This document shows positions 34,501 through 40,012 of a DNA stretch of 44,162 bases, piece by piece. Numbering within the stretch: the stretch's first letter is position 1; every line of letters begins with the position of its first letter. The position numbers and the translations under genes were made by a program. A model generated the notes under the pieces. It was not told the DNA's origin. It saw only the letters and a program-made list of their open reading frames with translations, and made no database searches. This DNA comes from Flavobacteriaceae bacterium. GTDB taxonomy: Bacteria; Bacteroidota; Bacteroidia; Flavobacteriales; Flavobacteriaceae. The stretch spans positions 1 through 44,162 of the forward strand of contig JABAZC010000057.1 in NCBI GenBank assembly GCA_018608625.1. The letters run 5' to 3'.

Positions 34501-34657
34501 ACAGCAACCAAATAGTGTTCAGCCTATCGGAGTTAGTGTAGATGGAACTGGAACTCCTAGTTATTCATTTAATGCTAATCAAACAGAAACGTTCGGATAC
34601 GATTCAAGTTTGGCTTCTAGATGGCAAATGCAATTTGGATTACGCTATATCTTCTAG
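31523..34657 (+). CDS. TonB-dependent receptor, Oar-like
   Basis: A 1044-residue outer-membrane protein. A signal peptide (about 1-20, ending LSFSQ) is followed by a carboxypeptidase-like regulatory domain (about 25-105: TSSIKGVVSDETSSGFPGAN, DIDGRFNLVNLRVGG, SYIGYTTTTFP). A plug domain follows at about 120-240 (GRNDQYNNFSLDGAIFNNPF, then GASVNAVTKSGSNEFKG). A large barrel ends in the strand MQFGLRYIF with a terminal aromatic residue. No SusD partner gene follows, and the plug pattern resembles Oar proteins (adhesion or development in myxobacteria) rather than SusC. A substrate or adhesion role cannot be told apart. It is flanked by terminators, so it is probably a single-gene unit. Confidence 0.93.
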   Translation: MKKLLTLFIFFFTCSLSFSQVTTSSIKGVVSDETSSGFPGANVVVFHTPTGTTYGAATDIDGRFNLVNLRVGGPYTVTVSYIGYTTTTFPNVYLTLGKTEVLSLSMIPDSQQLDAVVITASNTKGVFGSDRTGAETNVGRKELTTLPTISRSASDFTRLEPTASNGSFGGRNDQYNNFSLDGAIFNNPFGLDAATPGGQTNAQPVSLDAIDQIQVSTAPYDVTQSGFTGASVNAVTKSGSNEFKGTVYGFYRNEDMTGSKIKGEDIFVPSLTQEQTGFSIGGPIIKNKLFFFANYEEDKRDDLGQSWLPNRGTGAINESVVLESDLLAVQGALSALGYDSGAYEGFIHQSQSSKGIFKLDWNVNDNNQLAVIYNWLDASKDKPAHPTALGFRGPNASILQFENSGYQINNKLNSLQVELNSRLSDNVSNKMQFGYTVFEDFRNPMSTPAPAITIQNGQGQNYIIAGHEPFSINNVLDQTVLQFSNNMTYTKANHTYTVGFSFEQFEFDNSFNLGTFGYGNANGYVGAFGSFPSVDAFLEASNNGLISEALANAQNVQNAGNWALAETNVGQLAFYLQDEWDVNDKFKLTYGVRFDKPLFFDTADTAQDVIDGTTDYFPEIPYVNPNTGQIQQLSNTQMPSSDWLVSPRVGFNYDVNGDSTFQLRGGSGLFTGRFPFVWLGNQVGNPNFWFQQNVDPDYKFPQVWRTNLGIDHEYDNGLIVTADLSYTKDFNGAHVQNWGLTPPSGTLQGVDSRPIYTAADHVVGAFGSQANAYVFTNSDKGRIWNASLKAQKTFDNGLYAMLAYSYLDSKDVNSIEAEITGDAFAFNPVVGDANADELSYSRYGDTHRIIGVLSKNWIYGTSDQWSTSISSFFEVSQGGRFSYTYGGDVNGDGNGGNDLIYVPTSSEVNQMNFSGAGEAAAYDAFIAQDDYLSGRRGDYAERYGAVSPWTTRVDVKFLQDYKIKVSENKTNTIQFSIDVLNAGNMVNSNWGLVQQPNSVQPIGVSVDGTGTPSYSFNANQTETFGYDSSLASRWQMQFGLRYIF

Positions 34658-34678
34658 CATTAATTGAATGTAATTTTA

Positions 34679-34686
34679 TAAATTTG
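34679..34686 (+). promoter_or_regulatory. Putative -7 element of the DUF6495 gene
   Basis: TAAATTTG matches TAnnTTTG exactly and touches the foot of the terminator palindrome (34686). The nearest upstream TTG (34664-34666) is only 12 bases away, shorter than expected. Confidence 0.4.
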
Positions 34687-34714
34687 CGCCCTAATATTAG
34701 GGCGCATTTTTTTT
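34686..34714 (+). terminator. Intrinsic terminator of the TonB receptor gene
   Basis: A perfect 20-base palindrome, GCGCCCTAATATTAGGGCGC, followed by A and eight T. It lies 28 bases after the receptor stop and directly after a TAnnTTTG site. Confidence 0.88.
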
Positions 34715-34725
34715 AAATATTATAA

Positions 34726-35199
34726 ATGATGAAATACACACGATTAACCAAAGAACAGTTTGAAGAGTTAAATCAAGAATTTATCAACTTTTTAGCAACT
34801 CAGTCTATTACGGCTAAAGAATGGAAAGAAATTAAGGAACTGAAACCAGCTGTAGCTGAAGAAGAACTAGATGTTTTCAGTGACTTGGTTTGGGAAGGGG
34901 TGTTATCAAAAGTGGACTACTTAGAAAACATTGCTCCACAGCATATGTATCTATTTAATGCTGGGGAGACCCAGTTACGTCTAATTGGACTCAAAATTAA
35001 ACGAGAGGAAATTGATCTCACCACGAAAGAAGGATTTGCTTGGCTTAGAGAGAACTTAATGTCGGATGAAGTAGAGCTTTTTAATGCCGATAAATCTATA
35101 GAAACTGATAAAAATATAAAAATATTTGAACTTATTAAGCAAGGGTCTACTATCACTAAAGGGGAACTTTTTAAGTATTTTGATGATCTAATTGGATAG
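34726..35199 (+). CDS. DUF6495 family protein
   Basis: A 157-residue acidic cytoplasmic protein without signal or membrane segment. The pattern TRLTKEQFEELNQEFINFLA, ITAKEWKEIK and EELDVFSDLVWEGVLSKVDY is what I recall for DUF6495, a family conserved in Flavobacteria. No catalytic motif is visible. The second half (AGETQLRLIGLKIKREEID, LMSDEVELFNADKSI) looks alpha/beta. Two consecutive ATGs at 34726 and 34729 could both start it. It lies 39 bases upstream of hisS on the same strand and may be co-transcribed with it. Function is unknown. Confidence 0.72.
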   Translation: MMKYTRLTKEQFEELNQEFINFLATQSITAKEWKEIKELKPAVAEEELDVFSDLVWEGVLSKVDYLENIAPQHMYLFNAGETQLRLIGLKIKREEIDLTTKEGFAWLRENLMSDEVELFNADKSIETDKNIKIFELIKQGSTITKGELFKYFDDLIG

Positions 35200-35238
35200 G
35201 TTATCAAAAAGAAAGATATTTGTAATTAAAGCAAAACC

Positions 35239-36609
35239 ATGGTGTCTAAACCACGCATATCTAAAGGGACGAGAGATTTTTCTCCAAAGCAGTTAGCAAA
35301 TCGCGACTACATTTTTAGTACCATAAAATCAAACTTTAAGAAATTTGGATTTCAACCTATTGAAACCCCTAGTTTTGAGTTATCTGAAACTTTGTTAGGA
35401 AAGTATGGTGAAGAAGGAGATCGTTTAATTTTTAAGATTTTAAACTCAGGAGATAAAGTAAAAAAAGTAGATTTACAAGCTCTTAAAGAAGGCAACCTTT
35501 CCCGGTTTTCGAATTCACTAACAGAAAAAGCATTGCGATACGACTTAACAGTTCCTTTTGCACGTTATGTAGCCCAATATCAAAATGACATTGTATTTCC
35601 TTTTAAAAGATATCAAATTCAACCTGTTTGGCGGGCTGACCGTCCTCAGAAAGGACGTTTTCAAGAGTTTTATCAATGTGATGCCGACGTTGTTGGTTCA
35701 AAGTCTCTGTGGCAAGAAATTGAGTTTATTCAGCTTTACGACGCTGTGTTTTCAGACTTAAACTTAGACGGGGTTACTATAAAAATAAATAACAGAAAAA
35801 TATTAGCAGGCATTGCAGAATTGATTGGCGCTCAAGATAAGCTTATCGATTTTACAGTGGCATTGGATAAACTTGACAAAATTGGTGAAGCTAAAGTTAA
35901 AGAGGAAATGCTCAATAAAGGAATTCCTGCTGAAGGAATCTCAAAATTACAGCCCTTATTTAATTTGACAGGAGATTTCAATGAACAACTACAGTCTTTA
36001 AAATCTATTTTAAACTCCTCAACCGGAGGACTTAAGGGGGTTGAAGAATTAGAGTTCATTGCATTTTCAGTGGCTTCTCTTGGACTTAAAACAGCATCTT
36101 TACAAATGGATGTGACTTTGGCTCGTGGTCTTAACTATTATACTGGTGCTATATTTGAAGTTTCTGCACCAGAATCTGTTCAAATGGGTTCAATAGGTGG
36201 GGGAGGACGTTATGATGATCTTACGGGTATTTTTGGACTTAAAGGTGTTAGTGGCGTTGGAATTAGTTTTGGCCTAGATCGAATTTATCTTGTTTTAGAG
36301 GAGTTAAATTTATTTCCAACAGACAAGGCCATCTCTACCAAAGTTCTCTTTATTAATTTTGGTACTGAAGAGAGTTTATATTGTTTGAAAGCAATCGCGC
36401 TTTTAAGATCAAAATCAATCTCCACAGAGCTCTATCCTGATCCAGTAAAGTTAAAAAAACAAATGGTGTATTGTAATAAGAGAGAGATTCCATTTGTAGT
36501 TATGGTAGGAACCTCAGAAATGGCGCAAAATAAGTACATGTGTAAAGACATGTCATCTGGAGAACAACAGCTATTGACTTTAGAACAACTCACAGAAAAA
36601 GTTTCTTAA
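35239..36609 (+). CDS. hisS: Histidine--tRNA ligase
   Basis: A 456-residue class II aminoacyl-tRNA synthetase. Visible: motif 1 region GTRDFSPKQLANRDYIF; LRYDLTVPFARYVAQ with motif 2 VWRADRPQKGRFQEFYQCD; the histidine-specific LARGLNYYTGAIFEV near 295; and motif 3 GVGISFGLDRIYLVLE. The C-terminal anticodon-binding domain covers about 370-456. An insertion relative to E. coli HisRS (424) around 85-110 (LKEGNLSRFSNSLTEKALR) is usual in Bacteroidota. Its end is followed by a bidirectional terminator shared with tRNA-Met. Confidence 0.97.
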   Translation: MVSKPRISKGTRDFSPKQLANRDYIFSTIKSNFKKFGFQPIETPSFELSETLLGKYGEEGDRLIFKILNSGDKVKKVDLQALKEGNLSRFSNSLTEKALRYDLTVPFARYVAQYQNDIVFPFKRYQIQPVWRADRPQKGRFQEFYQCDADVVGSKSLWQEIEFIQLYDAVFSDLNLDGVTIKINNRKILAGIAELIGAQDKLIDFTVALDKLDKIGEAKVKEEMLNKGIPAEGISKLQPLFNLTGDFNEQLQSLKSILNSSTGGLKGVEELEFIAFSVASLGLKTASLQMDVTLARGLNYYTGAIFEVSAPESVQMGSIGGGGRYDDLTGIFGLKGVSGVGISFGLDRIYLVLEELNLFPTDKAISTKVLFINFGTEESLYCLKAIALLRSKSISTELYPDPVKLKKQMVYCNKREIPFVVMVGTSEMAQNKYMCKDMSSGEQQLLTLEQLTEKVS

Positions 36610-36616
36610 ATCATAT

Positions 36617-36647
36617 AAAAAAACCCTTGAAAATTTCAAGGGTTTTT
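36617..36647. terminator. Bidirectional terminator between hisS and tRNA-Met
   Basis: A palindrome CCCTTGAAA-A-TTTCAAGGG (36624-36642) with an A run on the left and a T run on the right. It can stop hisS transcripts on the plus strand and tRNA-Met transcripts on the minus strand. Confidence 0.85.
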
Positions 36648-36650
36648 AAG

Positions 36651-36724
36651 TAGCGAGAGCGGGGCACGATCCCGCGACCTCCGGGTTATGAATCCGACGC
36701 TCTAACCAGCTGAGCTACCTCGCC
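36651..36724 (-). tRNA. tRNA-Met (CAU anticodon), elongator type
   Basis: A 74-base cloverleaf on the minus strand: acceptor GGCGAGG / TCTCGCT with G1-U72 and G7-U66 wobble pairs, discriminator A73, CCA not encoded. The D arm is GCTC-AGCTGGTTA-GAGC. The anticodon loop is TTCATAA with CAU at 34-36, on a stem TCGGA / CCCGG (31-39 is A-C). The variable loop is AGGTC. The T arm GCGGG / CCCGC has the loop ATCGTGC, where the usual T54 and A58 are replaced by A54 and U58. It lacks the C1-A72 mismatch and G29-31 run of initiators (position 31 is A), so it is called elongator. Isoleucine (lysidine) identity is unlikely but not excluded. Confidence 0.92.
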
Positions 36725-36856
36725 ATAATTAGATGGCTGCAAATATAAAAACAAAATAATGCCTCACAAATAAATACCCCTATAAAAAAAATTAAAATTT
36801 CTTTAAAACTAACCAATTAATGTATATATTGAATTTTTATAAATCTAAAATTTAAG

Positions 36857-37243
36857 ATGAGCGATAAAATTAAGTTCGAATTAGAATTCCCAATACAAGC
36901 TTCCTCTCAATTGTTGTATCAATACATTTCTACTCCCTCAGGACTGTCTGAATGGTTTGCTGATAATGTTAATTCAAGAGGTGAGTTGTTTACTTTTATA
37001 TGGGATGACTCTGAAGAACAAGCTAAGTTATTGACCAAAAAGAATGGAGAGCGTATTAAATTTAAATGGGTTGATGATGATGATGATCAATCGTATTTTG
37101 AAATTAGAATTCAAGTTGATGGCATCACAAAAGATGTGTCGCTGATGGTGACTGACTTTTCGGAAAATGACGAAGTAGAAGAAACTAAGATGTTATGGGA
37201 CAATCAAATATCTGATCTTAAGAAAGTCTTAGGTTCTTCCTAG
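36857..37243 (+). CDS. START-like domain protein (AHSA1-related)
   Basis: A 128-residue cytoplasmic protein with the START/Bet v1-like helix-grip pattern used by AHSA1-type proteins: KIKFELEFPIQASSQLLYQY, then TPSGLSEWFADNV, FTFIWDDSEEQAKLL, RIKFKWV and VSLMVTDFSENDEVEETK with the final helix LWDNQISDLKKVLG. A GAT-repeat tract (about 37072-37086) encodes five consecutive Asp in WVDDDDDQ, a simple-sequence tract that could vary in length. It is separate from the aminotransferase gene downstream because a terminator lies between. Ligand or function unknown. Confidence 0.88.
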   Translation: MSDKIKFELEFPIQASSQLLYQYISTPSGLSEWFADNVNSRGELFTFIWDDSEEQAKLLTKKNGERIKFKWVDDDDDQSYFEIRIQVDGITKDVSLMVTDFSENDEVEETKMLWDNQISDLKKVLGSS

Positions 37244-37264
37244 AAAAAACATTTATTTTTAAAC

Positions 37265-37272
37265 TATATTTG
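37265..37272 (+). promoter_or_regulatory. Putative -7 element of the aminotransferase gene
   Basis: TATATTTG, an exact TAnnTTTG match, sharing its last base with the terminator hairpin. Transcription would begin in the hairpin loop, giving a leader of roughly 17 bases. No TTG at the -33 position was found. Confidence 0.4.
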
Positions 37273-37295
37273 TCCTGTTTTTACAGGACTTTTTT
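37272..37295 (+). terminator. Intrinsic terminator of the START-like gene
   Basis: A perfect seven-base stem GTCCTGT / ACAGGAC, four-base loop TTTT and six T directly abutting the ATG of the next gene at 37296. Confidence 0.85.
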
Positions 37296-38141
37296 ATGAT
37301 TAATAATAACGGACATTTAATTTCATCAGCAGAAGCAACGGTATCAGTCTCCAACAGAGGTTTAGCCTATGGCGATGCCATTTTTGAAACGATTAAAACC
37401 TTAAATGGAAAAATATTGTTTTGGGAAGATCATTATTTTCGTTTGATGGCTTCCATGCGGATCCTTAGAATGGAAATCCCAATGGCATTTACGCCTGAGT
37501 TTTTAGAATCTCAAATTCTCGAATTATTGAATCATAATAAATCAAATTCAAATTCATTTCGTGTCAAACTAACAGTGTTTAGAAAGCAGGGAGGTTTTTA
37601 CACTCCAGATATCAATGATGTCAATTACTTTATTACTGCCGATTCTTTAGAATCTGATTTATATCTCTTAAACGGATCCAACTGTATAATTGAATTGTTT
37701 AAAGATTTTTATGTTGCACCTGGTTTGTTATCTACACTGAAAACTAATAATAAGGTTCTTAACGTACTAGGCAGTGTTTATGCTAAAGAAAATCAATACG
37801 ATAACTGCTTATTACTTAATACCAATAAAAGTATTGTAGAGGCTCTTAACGGAAACCTATTTCTAGTAAAAGATAATGTGATTAAAACACCTCCTTTAGA
37901 AGATGGGTGTCTTAAAGGGGTCATGCGTAAGCAAGTGATTGAGATTCTTAAAAAATTACCTGATTATGAATGTGTTGAAGCATCAATCTCACCTTTTGAA
38001 TTACAAAAAGCAGATGAGTTGTTTCTGACAAATGTGATTCAAGGGATTCAGCCTATTACAGCCTTTCGAAAAAAGTTGTACAATACAACCGTTAGTCAAA
38101 GTCTTTTAGCGAAGTTAAATATGTCGGTAAGATTATCTTAG
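37296..38141 (+). CDS. Class IV aminotransferase (PLP; branched-chain aminotransferase or aminodeoxychorismate lyase type)
   Basis: A 281-residue PLP enzyme. The N-terminal motif RGLAYGDAIFETIKT (21-35) and the arginine helix WEDHYFRLMASMRIL are family signatures. The catalytic Lys is Lys149 in LSTLKTNNKV, by alignment with Lys159 of E. coli IlvE, followed by Glu in IVEALNGNLFLV (residues 180-191) and the phosphate loop GCLKGVMR. Whether it is IlvE, PabC or a D-amino acid transaminase cannot be decided; the short length and LEDGCLKGVMRK fit PabC-like enzymes best. The stop codon overlaps the convergent yqgE stop (TTAG). Confidence 0.88.
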   Translation: MINNNGHLISSAEATVSVSNRGLAYGDAIFETIKTLNGKILFWEDHYFRLMASMRILRMEIPMAFTPEFLESQILELLNHNKSNSNSFRVKLTVFRKQGGFYTPDINDVNYFITADSLESDLYLLNGSNCIIELFKDFYVAPGLLSTLKTNNKVLNVLGSVYAKENQYDNCLLLNTNKSIVEALNGNLFLVKDNVIKTPPLEDGCLKGVMRKQVIEILKKLPDYECVEASISPFELQKADELFLTNVIQGIQPITAFRKKLYNTTVSQSLLAKLNMSVRLS

Positions 38142-38698
38142 TTGTAAGTTGGGTTTTCGGGGGCGTTAGACCAAATGCTATAGTCACCTCCTAATTCAAG
38201 CATTTTTTCTTTCCAAAAGCTAGTATTTACTTTTTCAATGATCCGTTTACGATGCATGTTTTCAGAAAGTATCCATGTATTTGAACGCAGCTCAGACGTG
38301 AGTTGGTTGGTCTCCCAGCCTGAATACCCAAGAAAAAAACGTATATCCTCGCCTTTCAATTGATCTTTTTTAATTAATTCGGTCACCTTTTGAAAATCAC
38401 CTCCCCAATATAAACCATCTGAAATCTCAATACTGTTTGGAATAAGCTCTGGTGTTTTGTGAATATAATATAGATTGTCTTGCTCTACAGGTCCCCCGTT
38501 ATAGACCTCAAAAGGGATTTCTATTTCAGGGATTAAATCTTGAAGGGTGAAATCTAGTGGCTTATTCAAAATGAATCCAATGGAGCCTTCAGGATTGTGA
38601 TCAGCTATCAGAATAATGGACCTATTAAATGATAGATCTCCAATAATAGATGGCTCTGCGATTAATAAATGACCCTTTTGTAAATTAATGTTTGTCAT
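38138..38698 (-). CDS. YqgE/AlgH family protein
   Basis: A 186-residue cytoplasmic protein with the YqgE pattern: KGHLLIAEPSIIGDLSFNRS, then SIILIADHNPEGSIGFILNK (2 overlapping blocks near residues 8-47), YNGGPVEQDNLYYIH near 66-80, GLYWGGDFQ near 95 and FFLGYSGWETNQL near 122-134. The length (about 185) is standard. The biochemical function is unknown; AlgH was once linked to alginate regulation. It follows HU by 81 bases on the same strand and may be part of the same transcript. It overlaps the aminotransferase gene by four bases at the stops. Confidence 0.94.
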   Translation of the reverse strand: MTNINLQKGHLLIAEPSIIGDLSFNRSIILIADHNPEGSIGFILNKPLDFTLQDLIPEIEIPFEVYNGGPVEQDNLYYIHKTPELIPNSIEISDGLYWGGDFQKVTELIKKDQLKGEDIRFFLGYSGWETNQLTSELRSNTWILSENMHRKRIIEKVNTSFWKEKMLELGGDYSIWSNAPENPTYN

Positions 38699-38779
38699 AT
38701 TCCATTAGACTAATTCAAAATAAATGTAATGAATTATTTTCACAAATGAATCCAGAGCCTTTCTTATACTGATTACGTA

Positions 38780-39052
38780 TTAGTTTAAAAGACTAATTAA
38801 CTGTGGGCTTGCTTTAAATTTTAGTGAATTCTTTGCAGGGATATTTAAGGGTTCATTAGTGCTTGGGTTACGTCCAACACGCGCAGCTCTTTGATAGGCT
38901 GTCCAACTTCCAAGCCCTTGAAGGTTTATGCGTTCTCCTTTTTTAAGTGTTTCTGTAATGCCTTCAATTAAGGCTTCCAGTGCTTTATTTGCAGATTGTC
39001 TAGAAATCCCGGCATTTAAAGCCATTTGATCAATGAGTTTGTTTTTTGTCAT
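38780..39052 (-). CDS. HU family DNA-binding protein
   Basis: A 90-residue histone-like protein. The dimerisation region is MTKNKLIDQMALNAGISRQS, then ALEALIEGITETLKKGERI; the DNA-binding arm is GLGSWTAYQRAARVGRNPST, with NEPLNIPAKNSLKFKASPQL ending the arm. The arm's proline region is NIPAKNSLKF. This matches HU, with IHF not expected outside Proteobacteria. It bends and packages DNA. It lies nine bases downstream of fmt in the minus-strand operon AAA ATPase-recQ-fmt-HU. Confidence 0.96.
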   Translation of the reverse strand: MTKNKLIDQMALNAGISRQSANKALEALIEGITETLKKGERINLQGLGSWTAYQRAARVGRNPSTNEPLNIPAKNSLKFKASPQLISLLN

Positions 39053-39061
39053 TTCTTATAA

Positions 39062-40012
39062 TTATAGCATTCGTGCATTTTCATGGAATGTAAATCCATT
39101 TAAAAATGAAGTTGCATCCATTTGACGTTTTCCAGGGAATTTAAAGTTTATTAATTCGATATAACCTTCATTTACAGCTACTTTGATCGATTTCTTAGTA
39201 TTTATAAGTTGTCCTGTTTGGTGGTCGTGTTCCTCATAGTGTTTTTTAACTTCATAAACTTTAATATTTAATTGTTCATTTCCGTTAGACAATAGCCCCC
39301 ATGCTGCCGGGTAGGGGTGGAGACCTCTTACCTTATTGTAAATGGATTCTATGCTAGAATCCCAGTCAATTTTACAATTGTCTTTATTTAGTTTATAAGC
39401 AGTTTTTGTATCTTTTATTGACTGTGTATGCGTTTCTACAAATCCAACCTTTATTTGTTGAATAGTTTCAATCACGAGTTTGCTTCCTAAGTGCATTAAC
39501 TTGTCATGTAAGCTCCCCGCATTTTCTGAAGGTTCAATCGTTAACTTTGATTGTAAAATAATTGCTCCTGTGTCAATTTTTTCGTCAATAAAAAAAGTAG
39601 TTACTCCAGAACATTTTTCCCCGTTAATGATGGCCCAATTAATTGGTGCTGCACCCCTGTAGTCAGGAAGTAACGAGGCATGCAGGTTGAACGTTCCAAG
39701 TTTAGGCATTTGCCAAACTTCTATTGGGAGCATCCTAAAGGCGACTACAATTTGTAAATTTGCATTCAAGTTTCCCAAGTCAATTAAAAAAGTTTCGTCT
39801 TTTAAATTTGTTGGTTGTAAAACATTGAGATCTTTAGCTTTTGAAAATATTTTTACGGCAGATTCATGAATCTTCTGTCCTCTTCCCGCCGGGCGATCAG
39901 GCGCTGTAATAACACCTACAACTTTATAGTTTTCTTCTAAAATCCCTTCTAGAATAGTTACTGAAAATTCGGGAGTTCCCATAAATACAATACGGATATC
40001 TTCTTTTTTCAT
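39062..40012 (-). CDS. fmt: Methionyl-tRNA formyltransferase
   Basis: A 316-residue enzyme that formylates initiator Met-tRNA with 10-formyl-THF. Motifs: VFMGTPEFSV (9-18), TAPDRPAGRG (37-46), and the catalytic region FNLHASLLPDYRGAAPINWA with Asn109, His111 and the SLLP loop; Asp147 lies in DEKIDTGA. These correspond to Asn106, His108 and Asp144 of E. coli. The C-terminal OB-like domain is present (residues 205-316), so length is normal. Its ATG overlaps the recQ stop by four bases (ATGA), and it precedes HU by nine bases. No def gene is adjacent, unlike in many other phyla. Confidence 0.97.
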   Translation of the reverse strand: MKKEDIRIVFMGTPEFSVTILEGILEENYKVVGVITAPDRPAGRGQKIHESAVKIFSKAKDLNVLQPTNLKDETFLIDLGNLNANLQIVVAFRMLPIEVWQMPKLGTFNLHASLLPDYRGAAPINWAIINGEKCSGVTTFFIDEKIDTGAIILQSKLTIEPSENAGSLHDKLMHLGSKLVIETIQQIKVGFVETHTQSIKDTKTAYKLNKDNCKIDWDSSIESIYNKVRGLHPYPAAWGLLSNGNEQLNIKVYEVKKHYEEHDHQTGQLINTKKSIKVAVNEGYIELINFKFPGKRQMDATSFLNGFTFHENARML

